Assembly (NCBI GenBank): GCA_913052655.1
Contig: CAJXFN010000011.1
Location: forward strand, 1-17,236
Length of the DNA stretch: 17,236 bases
From: an uncultured Flavobacteriales bacterium
GTDB taxonomy: Bacteria > Bacteroidota > Bacteroidia > Flavobacteriales > BACL11
Direction of reading: 5' to 3'
Shown here piece by piece: positions 1-6,969 of the stretch. How positions within the stretch are numbered: position 1 is the stretch's first letter; every line of letters starts with the position of its first letter. The position numbers were made by a program, and so were the translations under genes. The notes under the pieces were generated by a model. The model worked only from the letters and a program-made list of their open reading frames with translations. It ran no database searches and was not told the DNA's origin.

Positions 1-732
1 AAAGTCTTGTAAGGCTTGAGCTATAGCATTGTTGGCTTCTTGCGGAGTTGCTCCAGCTCTGATCATGTCAGCGCCTTGTTGTATTATACGCATAAGATTG
101 CCACTTGTATCCAACTGTGCCATTCTTCCACCAGCAGTTGCCAATCCAGTTCCTTCAACTGCAACTTCTTGAATGATGGCATTCATGAGTTCTTTACCAG
201 CTCCTCCTAAGTTTTCAGTTAGATTTGACATAACTCCGTCAATAGCTACACGCTGGTCTTGTGTCATTCCAATCATTGCGGCTTGTAATCTTGCATCTTC
301 TTTTGCCGCCATTTGAGCTCTAATTCTATCTCTTACGTTTTGACCTGTGAGCCTAGCCATTTTTTCTTGTTCAATGAAGTTTTTGTTCATTGCTTCAGTT
401 AGTTCTTCCTGTGCATAGCGTTGTAGTTCTTGACTGTCCATTGTTCGACGTCTTAGCTCAAGTTCTTCTGCTAAGAACTGTGCCATTTCATCACTAGCCA
501 TACCAAAGAAACCTACTTCTGCGGTTGCCGATCTAAAATCTTTAACTAAATCTACAAACATCTGGCTACCATTTTCAACACTTCCGCCTAATTCAAACAT
601 TGCACTCAAATTAGTACCCACAATGTCACCAAACTGATCTAACCTTAGACCTACAGTTTGTAATTTATAAGCTGTTGCCAAACCTACAATCCCTCCGCCA
701 ATCACTGAAATATCATATTTGAATTCTTTCAC
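1..732 (-). CDS. Chimeric open frame: LhgO-type FAD oxidoreductase N-terminus joined to phage-tail-like sequence (runs off left edge)
   Basis: Read on the minus strand, an uninterrupted frame starts at GTG 732 and is still open at base 1 (244 codons). Residues 1-25 (VKEFKYDISVIGGGIVGLAT, then AYKLQ) match the start of L-2-hydroxyglutarate oxidase (LhgO), with the glycine-rich GGGIVG dinucleotide-binding turn that holds FAD. LhgO oxidises L-2-hydroxyglutarate to 2-oxoglutarate. After KLQ the family should continue with a charged residue and the second Rossmann strand. Instead comes about 219 residues of Met/Gln/Glu/Ala-rich helical sequence (for example RLTGQNVRDRIRAQMAAKED and GMTQDQRVAIDGVMSN) with nothing from the oxidase family. 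Its style resembles structural or tape-measure-like proteins of tailed phages; I cannot name a family. This part is about 41% GC by hand count, against about 30% for neighbouring genes. I infer a false or recent join, with the native gene truncated at about codon 25. Confidence 0.6.
   Translation of the reverse strand, partial: MKEFKYDISVIGGGIVGLATAYKLQTVGLRLDQFGDIVGTNLSAMFELGGSVENGSQMFVDLVKDFRSATAEVGFFGMASDEMAQFLAEELELRRRTMDSQELQRYAQEELTEAMNKNFIEQEKMARLTGQNVRDRIRAQMAAKEDARLQAAMIGMTQDQRVAIDGVMSNLTENLGGAGKELMNAIIQEVAVEGTGLATAGGRMAQLDTSGNLMRIIQQGADMIRAGATPQEANNAIAQALQDF
650..662. other. Probable chimera junction
   Basis: The protein similarity switches from the oxidoreductase N-terminus (codons up to CAA at 658-660) to phage-like sequence within a few codons. 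Base composition changes at the same place: roughly one third GC in 661-720, about 41% averaged over 1-660, with the far left lines at 43-47%. There is no stop, direct repeat, att-like core or transposase at the border. Both parts happen to be in the same frame and strand, which hides the join from a gene caller. Confidence 0.5.
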
Positions 733-736
733 AATA

Positions 737-744
737 CAAAAGTA
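737..744 (-). promoter_or_regulatory. -7 promoter box of the LhgO-type gene
   Basis: The minus strand reads TACTTTTG, an exact match to the Bacteroidota -7 consensus TAnnTTTG, followed by TATT and the GTG start. No clear -33 TTG is present at the usual spacing. The four-base gap suggests transcription starts at or next to the start codon. Confidence 0.5.
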
Positions 745-781
745 GAATTATACATTTATCTTTAATTAGTATTTTATCAAA

Positions 782-1156
782 TTATTTTAAAACGCTACAA
801 TCGGTAAAAGTATACTGATTGAACAAATCATCATAACCTTCAAGCCTTCCTTTTATAGTCAACGAATCATTTATAATAAATTCGTCTTGATTTTTTTCTG
901 ATTCAAAGGAAAAATGTAAATTACTATCTAAAACAACACTTATAAATGGGGATCCTAGGGTCACATCTGTAATTAAACCTTTAACATCTATAACTTTTCC
1001 AATATATTGAGAGTGAAGTTGCTTAAATTGATTAGTTGATCTGAATGAGTGTTCTGAATCTGTTAAATAAAAATTTTTTGGAGGCATTGAAATATAAAGA
1101 AAGGATAAAATTCCTATTATCAAAGCGGAAAAAATTATTAGGTTAATTTTTTTCAT
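782..1156 (-). CDS. Membrane-anchored or exported OB-fold (tRNA_anti-like) protein
   Basis: A 124-residue protein. Residues 5-24 form one hydrophobic segment after MKK, either a signal peptide or an N-terminal anchor. Residues about 50-124 look like the small tRNA_anti-like OB-fold family of Bacteroidota: the KVIDVKGLITDV strand, a central VVLDSN strand, the LTIKGRLEG turn and a closing strand with a single Cys (TDCSVLK). The molecular role of this family is not known; despite the family name, tRNA binding should not be assumed for an exported protein. Its ATG shares one base with the stop of the upstream DUF5777 gene (TAATG), so the two are probably translationally coupled. It is the last gene of the transporter-YceI-DUF5777 operon. 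Confidence 0.7.
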   Translation of the reverse strand: MKKINLIIFSALIIGILSFLYISMPPKNFYLTDSEHSFRSTNQFKQLHSQYIGKVIDVKGLITDVTLGSPFISVVLDSNLHFSFESEKNQDEFIINDSLTIKGRLEGYDDLFNQYTFTDCSVLK

Positions 1157-2034
1157 TAATTAAAATTAAAAACTCTTGAAATATTAAATCCAAAATGAAC
1201 TCCACCATCTTTCCAATTTTCGAAATTTTCATTAATGAATCCTCTTTCAAACATAGCCGTTGAATTAGAAAAGAATAATTGAAAAACATGTCCTCCTGTC
1301 TCAATATCGAATCCAAATGAAAATGAATTGATAAACTTCTCATTCTGAATAGGGTGGATAAAATCCGCTCCACTTCTAATAATTGGAATCCATTCAGAGT
1401 TAACAGAAACACTTTTATTCAATTTATATCTTCCTCCAATTCCTAAAGAATACATTGTATTACTCAAATCCAAAAAAGGAGAAACAAAATTATATTTTGT
1501 TATGCTTGGTGATAACTGAAAAGAGAGATTAGAATTTATCTTTCTAGCAAGTAATAACTGATGAATATAACTGAGATTATCTGAGAACTGATCATTTGTT
1601 GAAAATGCAGCGGTTAAGGTATCATATGCTAATGAAGAATAAATAGATATTGTTAGAGGAAATTTATCCTTACCTTGGTTTATTAACTTTACTTTTACAG
1701 AGGCATCAATAACTTTATATGTGGAACTTCTAGCAATTCCAAGAGTTACATTATCCGTAAGACCATAGTTAAAACTCATTCTAATATTTCCATAATCAAG
1801 TCCATATAAGTTCGTAATACCCGAGTTTAATGTTCCAAACCTATGTGAGATAATAAAATCAAGTTCTTTTTCAGCGGGTTGTTCTACTGACTCAAGGTTA
1901 ATAATTTTTGTTGTTTTGAAAGTAGCAAAAGTTAACATTTCTTCTTCAGAATCAAAAAAAGATAACAAATTTTCTTGACTAAATGAATTTATAACAATAC
2001 ACAGTAGAAGAAATATATTAAATACTCTTTTCAT
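1156..2034 (-). CDS. DUF5777-family outer-membrane beta-barrel protein
   Basis: A 292-residue protein with a clear signal peptide (residues 1-19, cleavage likely after NSFS, before QEN). The mature part begins with the family hallmark FKTTKIINLESVEQP, followed by LDFIISHRFG and YGLTDNVTLGIARSS, and goes on as alternating amphipathic strands ending in FGFNISRVFNFN, a terminal aromatic strand expected of an outer-membrane barrel. DUF5777 proteins are predicted 8- to 12-stranded barrels of unknown function, often found beside YceI proteins in Bacteroidota. Here the gene lies one base after the YceI stop and overlaps the OB-fold gene by one base. I infer a shared envelope function, perhaps lipid or redox related, without knowing the substrate. 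Length is normal and no frame damage is visible. Confidence 0.82.
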   Translation of the reverse strand: MKRVFNIFLLLCIVINSFSQENLLSFFDSEEEMLTFATFKTTKIINLESVEQPAEKELDFIISHRFGTLNSGITNLYGLDYGNIRMSFNYGLTDNVTLGIARSSTYKVIDASVKVKLINQGKDKFPLTISIYSSLAYDTLTAAFSTNDQFSDNLSYIHQLLLARKINSNLSFQLSPSITKYNFVSPFLDLSNTMYSLGIGGRYKLNKSVSVNSEWIPIIRSGADFIHPIQNEKFINSFSFGFDIETGGHVFQLFFSNSTAMFERGFINENFENWKDGGVHFGFNISRVFNFN

Positions 2035-2035
2035 A

Positions 2036-2578
2036 CTATTTTGATTGTAAGTTCATTTCTACTATCACTCTTACTTCTTTAGAAATTTTATCTCTAACTA
2101 ATTTTGGAATTTGAATATCAAAATCAGAAACTACAATACTAAATTCTGATTTAATCTCAATATTATTCTTTAAAAAATTAATTGTTCCTGAAACTTCAAC
2201 TTCTTTATCTATTCCATGAATAGTTAAGATACCTTTACATTTCACATTTTGTTTTTCCTTAGTGAAATCTATCTCATTCCAATTAATTATCTCTCCAACA
2301 AAAGTTGATTTAGGGTATTTTTCAGATTCAACATATTTCTCATTAAAATGTTCCTCCATTAGTGCCTTGTCAAATTTAAATGAAATCATTTTTAATTGAA
2401 AAGCAATCTTTCCTGTTTTAGAATCTAATATACAAGAAACATGATTATTTATAGGATTTATGGTCTCTAAAGGAGTAGATGCATTAAACTGAATCATTCC
2501 ATTTCTAGTAATAAATTTATCCTGAGACAAACAATTTACACAAAATAATACCGCAAGACTGAACAATAACTTTTTCAT
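2036..2578 (-). CDS. YceI-family periplasmic protein
   Basis: A 180-residue protein with a signal peptide (MKK, then a hydrophobic run to residue 18, cleavage before QDK). Residues 20-178 fit the YceI lipocalin-like barrel: IQFNASTPLETI near the start, the HFNEKYVESEKYPKSTFVG block, the central GILTIHGIDKEVEVSG hairpin, and FSIVVSDFDIQIP near the end. YceI proteins bind isoprenoid or other long-chain lipids inside an eight-stranded barrel in the periplasm. It sits 16 nt after the UMF1 transporter stop and 1 nt before DUF5777, so it is inside an operon and has no promoter of its own that I can see. The ligand is not predictable from sequence. Confidence 0.88.
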   Translation of the reverse strand: MKKLLFSLAVLFCVNCLSQDKFITRNGMIQFNASTPLETINPINNHVSCILDSKTGKIAFQLKMISFKFDKALMEEHFNEKYVESEKYPKSTFVGEIINWNEIDFTKEKQNVKCKGILTIHGIDKEVEVSGTINFLKNNIEIKSEFSIVVSDFDIQIPKLVRDKISKEVRVIVEMNLQSK

Positions 2579-2594
2579 AGCTCAAAATTAAGAA

Positions 2595-3833
2595 TTATTC
2601 TTCACTAAAATCAATTCTATTAAAAAGAAATAGTCCTATTAAGAAAAAGACTATAACAACCCATAGAGCTAACTGCTGTGAATAGAAATTTGTAATAAAT
2701 CCAAAAATTAGTGGTCCTAAAAATGAAGTTGCTTTTCCGGTTAAAGCAAAAAAACCAAAAAACTCATTTTGCTTTTCTTTAGGAGTCAATTGAGACATCA
2801 AAGATCTACTACAAGATTGATTTGGACCAATCATAAGCCCAATTAAAACACCAGCAAACCAAAAAAACTCTTTAGAAGAATTTGTTTCTGGTGAAATAAA
2901 AGCAATAAGAGTTGCAATAATTAATACATATAAAGAGATATTTATAACTCTTTTCACTCCTATTTTATCTTCTAAAAATCCGAACACAAAAGAACCTACA
3001 CCTGCAGCAATGTTTAAAATAATACCCAATATCATCACCTCCTCAAAAGTAAAATCTAAGGTCTCTACAGCATATATACCTCCTAAAGCAAAAATGGTAA
3101 TTAAACCGTCATTATAAAACAATCTAGATATTAAGAATTTAAAAATTGTTTTGTATTTAATCACCTCTCTAAATGTTTTTTTAAGAGACTTTATAGAGTC
3201 AACTAAATGAATCTTCTTTAATTTTTCTGCTTTTTTATCTTTCAGAAATAGAAAAGTTGGAAGACTAAATAATATAAACCATAAACCTACCAAAATATTA
3301 ATTCTTTTTATTTCTTCTGAATCAAGATCTGGAAACAAATATAACGACAAGAATAGTGCTGATAATCCTCCAAAAAATCCTAATCCCCAAGCAAAACCAG
3401 ATACCTTTCCAATATTACCTTTGCCTGCTAAATCCGGCAGATAGGAGTTACAAAAAACGGTGCTTATTTCAAAAGAAATATTTGCTAAAATAAAAACGAT
3501 TAATGCAAAATAGATATCTCCAGCATCAGGGAAATATAAAATAATTGAAAATATTGCAGATATCCATGTAAAAAAAATCAAGAATAATTTTCTATATCCA
3601 CCTCTATCAGCGAGAGCACCTAATATTGGAGAAAACAAAGAAACAACTATTGCAGTTACAGAAATTCCTGTGGACCATAATAATGTTCCTAAATGCTCAT
3701 CTGCAACAATATAATTTGTAAAAAATGCTCCATAAATAAAAGTTACAATAATAGTAGAGAATGGTTGATTTGCAAAATCAAACAACGACCAAGATATTAC
3801 TTCTCTTTTATTTTTTAATTTGGATAAAAACAT
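2595..3833 (-). CDS. MFS transporter, UMF1/Atg22-like family
   Basis: A 412-residue, 12-helix membrane protein. Family signs are the N-terminal SWSLFDFANQPF motif (about residues 14-25), the MFS motif A GALADRGGYRK (72-82) between helices 2 and 3, and the second-half signature RLFYNDGLITIFALGGIYA (from about 237), typical of UMF1/Atg22-like proteins. Substrates of the bacterial members are mostly unknown; the yeast relative exports amino acids from the vacuole. I chose ATG 3833. A longer frame from TTG 3839 is possible, but that TTG lies inside the -7 promoter box. It heads the operon with YceI, DUF5777 and OB-fold genes, so it may move a compound handled by those envelope proteins, but that is inference. 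Confidence 0.85.
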   Translation of the reverse strand: MFLSKLKNKREVISWSLFDFANQPFSTIIVTFIYGAFFTNYIVADEHLGTLLWSTGISVTAIVVSLFSPILGALADRGGYRKLFLIFFTWISAIFSIILYFPDAGDIYFALIVFILANISFEISTVFCNSYLPDLAGKGNIGKVSGFAWGLGFFGGLSALFLSLYLFPDLDSEEIKRINILVGLWFILFSLPTFLFLKDKKAEKLKKIHLVDSIKSLKKTFREVIKYKTIFKFLISRLFYNDGLITIFALGGIYAVETLDFTFEEVMILGIILNIAAGVGSFVFGFLEDKIGVKRVINISLYVLIIATLIAFISPETNSSKEFFWFAGVLIGLMIGPNQSCSRSLMSQLTPKEKQNEFFGFFALTGKATSFLGPLIFGFITNFYSQQLALWVVIVFFLIGLFLFNRIDFSEE

Positions 3834-3836
3834 TTT

Positions 3837-3844
3837 CAAAAATA
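3837..3844 (-). promoter_or_regulatory. -7 promoter box of the UMF1-YceI-DUF5777 operon
   Basis: Minus strand TATTTTTG matches TAnnTTTG, followed by AAA and ATG 3833. The same 14-base string TATTTTTGAAAATG occurs ahead of the acyl-CoA synthetase at 8643-8630. The spacing of three bases leaves no room for a ribosome binding site, so a leaderless mRNA is likely. Confidence 0.55.
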
Positions 3845-3902
3845 TTCAATAATACAATAATTATTTAAATTACATATCTAACAACCATTCTATTAAAAAA
3901 TG

Positions 3903-3910
3903 TAAATTTG
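3903..3910 (+). promoter_or_regulatory. -7 promoter box of the DUF5606-M3 peptidase operon
   Basis: Plus strand TAAATTTG matches TAnnTTTG and lies 18 nt upstream of ATG 3929. It shares the 95-nt space between the divergent starts at 3833 and 3929 with the promoter of the transporter operon. No convincing -33 TTG is seen. Confidence 0.5.
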
Positions 3911-3928
3911 CTAACTAAAAATTTAATA

Positions 3929-4360
3929 ATGAATATTGAAGGAATTATTAACGTTTCTGGTAAAGCAGGGCTGCATAAAATCATATCACAAGGCAAAAAC
4001 TCTGTTATAGTAGAATCCTTAACAGATAAAAAAAGAATGCCTATTTACCCAGATACACCAGCAAACTCTTTAGAGGAAATTGGAATTTATACCTATGATG
4101 ATACCATTCCCTTAGTAGATGTGTTTACAAATATTGCAACAAAAACTATGTGTAAAGAATGTATTTCACACAAGGAAAATAAAAATAATTTAGAATCATA
4201 TTTTAGAGAAATTCTTCCAGATTATGATGAAGATAGAGTATACATTTCTGATATAAAGAAAGTATTTCAATGGTACAATACTTTATGTTCCGCAGGATTG
4301 GTAGAGTTGCCAAAAAAAGAAAAAAGTATAAAACCAAAAAATAAAAAGGAAGATGAATAA
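3929..4360 (+). CDS. DUF5606 domain protein
   Basis: A 143-residue protein. The N-terminus IEGIINVSGKAGLHKIISQ and the following VIVESLTDKKRMPIY and IGIYTYDDTIPLVDVF are hallmarks of DUF5606, a small soluble family confined largely to Bacteroidota; its function is unknown. The central part ends with a helical segment (about residues 95-125), then a basic tail (KKEKSIKPKNKKEDE), which could touch nucleic acid or ribosomes, though nothing proves it. I start at ATG 3929, where the family begins; a TTG at 3908 would add seven residues but is part of the promoter -7 box. The stop overlaps the M3 peptidase start by 8 nt (ATGAATAA), so translation of the two is probably coupled. Confidence 0.85.
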   Translation: MNIEGIINVSGKAGLHKIISQGKNSVIVESLTDKKRMPIYPDTPANSLEEIGIYTYDDTIPLVDVFTNIATKTMCKECISHKENKNNLESYFREILPDYDEDRVYISDIKKVFQWYNTLCSAGLVELPKKEKSIKPKNKKEDE

Positions 4361-6074
4361 TATCATTGAAATTCCTACAAAACCTACAAGAAAATTTGTT
4401 TCTGAAGATTTAGTTATAGATTCATGGCAAAAAATTCAACCTCTATTTGAGGATTTACTCAAAAGAGAAATAAACAGTGCTTCAGAGTTAGAACAATGGA
4501 TGTCTGACAGATCGGAATTATCAGCTGTATTAGAAGAAGATATGGCTTGGAGATACATTAAAATGAACATTGATACTACGAACAAAGAATTATCAGATAA
4601 GTTTCATTTCTGGATAAAGGAAATTTCTCCAAATATAGCTCCTTATTCTCATAAACTCAATGTTAAATTGATTGAATGTAAGCACTTAAATGATTTAGAT
4701 GCAGATAAGTATCAAATATATTTGAGAGGAGTTAAAAAATCTATTGAGATTTTTCGAGAAGAAAATATACCATTATTTACTGAAATGGAAGCCAAACAAC
4801 AAGAATATGGTGCAATAGCTGCAAAAATGAGCATTGAAGTAAATGGTGAAAAATTAACCATGCAAAAAGCTCAGCTTCTGCTTAAAGAAACAAATAGGTC
4901 TACTAGAGAGGAAGTATATAATAAAATCCAAACAAGAAGATTTGAGGATGAAAAAGCTTTAGATGATTTATTTAATGAACTTATTGAGTTAAGACAAAAG
5001 ATTGCACATAATGCTGGATTCCAGAACTATAGAGATTATATGTTTGCAGCAATGGGAAGGTTTGACTATACCGCTACTGATTGTTATAGTTTTCATAGTG
5101 CAATTGAACAAGAAATTGTTCCAATTATAACTTCCTTTGAAAAGGAAAGAAAAGAAAAATTAGGATACGTAAATTATAAAGCATGGGATACAAAAGTAGA
5201 TGTTGAAGGATTATCAGCTTTAAAACCTTTTGAAGGAGGAAAACAACTTACAGACTTAACTATAGAATGCTTTAAAAGATTAAAACCCTATTTTGGAGAG
5301 TGTATTGCTATTATGCAAGAAATGAAACACCTTGATTTAGAATCAAAAGACGGAAAAGCTCCTGGTGGCTTTATGTATCCATTATATGAAATTGGAGTTC
5401 CTTTTATTTATATGAATGCTGTTGGATCTCAAAGAGATTTAGTAACCATGGTACATGAGGGAGGTCATGCTATTCATTCTTTTTTAAGTAGAAATTTAGA
5501 ATTAACCGAATTTAAAAGCACTCCCTCTGAAATAGCTGAACTAGCCTCTATGAGTATGGAATTATTATCTATGAAACATTGGGATGTATTTTATTCTGAT
5601 GAGAATGAACTAAAGAGAGCTAAAAAAGAACAATTAGAAAAAGCTTTAGAAGGATTACCTTGGATTGCAGCTATTGACAAATTTCAACATTGGATTTATA
5701 CCACCAAACATTCTTCTGAGGAAAGAAAACAAAAATGGATTGAGATTGATCAGGAGTTAGGAAACCAAGTGATAAATTGGGAAGGTCAAGAAAATTCTCA
5801 TGCTATAATGTGGCAGAGACAGTTACACTTATATGAAGTTCCATTTTACTATATAGAATATGGCATGGCACAATTAGGAGCGATTGCCATCTGGAGAGAA
5901 TTTATCTTAAAGGGTGAGGAAGCTCTAGATAATTATATAGAAGCTCTAAAATTAGGATATACAAAATCTATTTCTAAAATATATGAGACTGCGGGTATAA
6001 AGTTTGATTTCTCCGCACCATATGTAAGGGAACTAGCAGAATTCATTAAAATTGAATTATCTAAAATAGATTAA
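4353..6074 (+). CDS. M3-family zinc oligoendopeptidase (PepF-like)
   Basis: A 573-residue cytoplasmic metallopeptidase of the thimet oligopeptidase/PepF clan. The zinc site is HEGGH at residues 368-372 (His368 and His372 ligands, Glu369 catalytic), and Glu396 in PSEIAELAS is the expected third ligand about 24 residues on, as in other M3 enzymes. The N-terminal half (about 20-330) is the helical lid that restricts access to short peptides. There is no signal peptide. M3 enzymes cut peptides of roughly 5 to 20 residues during protein turnover. The length is typical for flavobacterial members and all key residues are present. It overlaps the DUF5606 gene by 8 nt and converges on the potassium channel gene with a 10-nt gap. 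Confidence 0.9.
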   Translation: MNNIIEIPTKPTRKFVSEDLVIDSWQKIQPLFEDLLKREINSASELEQWMSDRSELSAVLEEDMAWRYIKMNIDTTNKELSDKFHFWIKEISPNIAPYSHKLNVKLIECKHLNDLDADKYQIYLRGVKKSIEIFREENIPLFTEMEAKQQEYGAIAAKMSIEVNGEKLTMQKAQLLLKETNRSTREEVYNKIQTRRFEDEKALDDLFNELIELRQKIAHNAGFQNYRDYMFAAMGRFDYTATDCYSFHSAIEQEIVPIITSFEKERKEKLGYVNYKAWDTKVDVEGLSALKPFEGGKQLTDLTIECFKRLKPYFGECIAIMQEMKHLDLESKDGKAPGGFMYPLYEIGVPFIYMNAVGSQRDLVTMVHEGGHAIHSFLSRNLELTEFKSTPSEIAELASMSMELLSMKHWDVFYSDENELKRAKKEQLEKALEGLPWIAAIDKFQHWIYTTKHSSEERKQKWIEIDQELGNQVINWEGQENSHAIMWQRQLHLYEVPFYYIEYGMAQLGAIAIWREFILKGEEALDNYIEALKLGYTKSISKIYETAGIKFDFSAPYVRELAEFIKIELSKID

Positions 6075-6092
6075 AGAATATTATCTATTTTA
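6062..6092. terminator. Weak bidirectional hairpin between convergent genes
   Basis: TAAAATAGAT at 6062-6071 is the exact inverted complement of ATCTATTTTA at 6083-6092 (10-bp stem, 11-nt loop). It spans both stop codons. ATCTATTTT is repeated directly at 6097-6105. The stem has only one G-C pair and the trailing T run is short, so termination would be weak; this is the only candidate at this convergent junction. Confidence 0.3.
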
Positions 6093-6969
6093 AACTATCT
6101 ATTTTACGTGATATTCTATCCAAATCATCTTTTAACTCATGAAAGTGATTTGAAACATTTTTATTGTCTGAATTAGTACTTTTATCTCTAGATGTTTTCT
6201 GAAGTTCTATTTTAGAAACAGATGAAGCTACAATTCCAGTTGGAACCGCAATAATTCCATATCCTAATAACATAATTAGCGAAGCGAAAAGTTTTCCAAA
6301 TGCAGTAACTGGAACCGCACTTCCATATCCCACTGTAGTTAGTGTTACTATTGCCCAATAAATCGAATTAGGAATGCTTTCAAATCCTTCAGTATTATTA
6401 CCCAAAGGGCCTTCAACAACATACATTATAGTTCCAATTACAATTACAAATAATAAAACAGTTAAAAGAAAAACAACAATTTTAGGAATTGATTTTCTAA
6501 GTGCTATTATCATTGTCTGGCCACCTCTTATATAAGAAGATAAATGAAGAATTCTAAATAACCTAATTAATCTTATCACTCTGATAATCATCAAAAATTG
6601 TAAATTAAAAATAAACAATAGATATGTAGGAAGGATTGCTAAAAAATCTACAATTCCCCAAAAAGAAAATATATATTTGAAGGGGTTTTTAATTGTCCAA
6701 ATTCTTAGAAAATACTCAATTGTAAATAATATTGTAAAAATCCATTCTAGAGTTCTAAGCAACACGCCGTATTTAATACTAATTGAATCAACACTTTCTA
6801 ATGATACACAAAGTACAGAAATTACAATACTTATGAGTAGAATTACATCAAACAACTTTCCTTTAGGAGTTTCGGCCTCAAAAATTATATGATATAATTT
6901 ATTTTTTAGTTTATTATCATTATAGGTGGATTTTAATACCCTCCATATCTTATTTATTCTATTTGTCAT
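6085..6969 (-). CDS. Voltage-gated-type potassium channel, six transmembrane helices
   Basis: A 294-residue inner-membrane channel of the KvAP/Kch type. S1 about 40-58, S2 72-92, S3 101-120. S4 is a clear voltage-sensor helix with arginines every third position (R130, R133, R136, R139). S5 is about 163-184. The pore loop carries the K+ selectivity filter TTVGYG (211-216), and S6 about 225-249 includes GYGIIAVPTGIV. The C-terminus is a charged linker and a short coiled coil (HELKDDLDRISRKIDSLK), which may aid tetramerisation; there is no RCK/TrkA domain. The start overlaps the end of the acyl-CoA synthetase by 11 nt, so the channel is likely translated as part of that operon. All filter and sensor residues are intact, so a functional tetrameric K+ channel is expected. 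Confidence 0.9.
   Translation of the reverse strand: MTNRINKIWRVLKSTYNDNKLKNKLYHIIFEAETPKGKLFDVILLISIVISVLCVSLESVDSISIKYGVLLRTLEWIFTILFTIEYFLRIWTIKNPFKYIFSFWGIVDFLAILPTYLLFIFNLQFLMIIRVIRLIRLFRILHLSSYIRGGQTMIIALRKSIPKIVVFLLTVLLFVIVIGTIMYVVEGPLGNNTEGFESIPNSIYWAIVTLTTVGYGSAVPVTAFGKLFASLIMLLGYGIIAVPTGIVASSVSKIELQKTSRDKSTNSDNKNVSNHFHELKDDLDRISRKIDSLK

Noticed and set aside
16..210. Plus-strand open frame of 64 codons rich in Ser and Cys
   Set aside because: It is antisense to the continuous minus-strand frame and has no family resemblance or start signal.
1..732. A true prophage inserted in lhgO
   Set aside because: No integrase or att-like repeat is visible, and a tail-type gene in frame at the border is not what integration produces; a chimera is simpler, though the left flank is not visible.
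1143..1412. Minus-strand frame of 89 codons inside the DUF5777 gene
   Set aside because: Out-of-frame shadow of a well-supported gene; composition is not protein-like.
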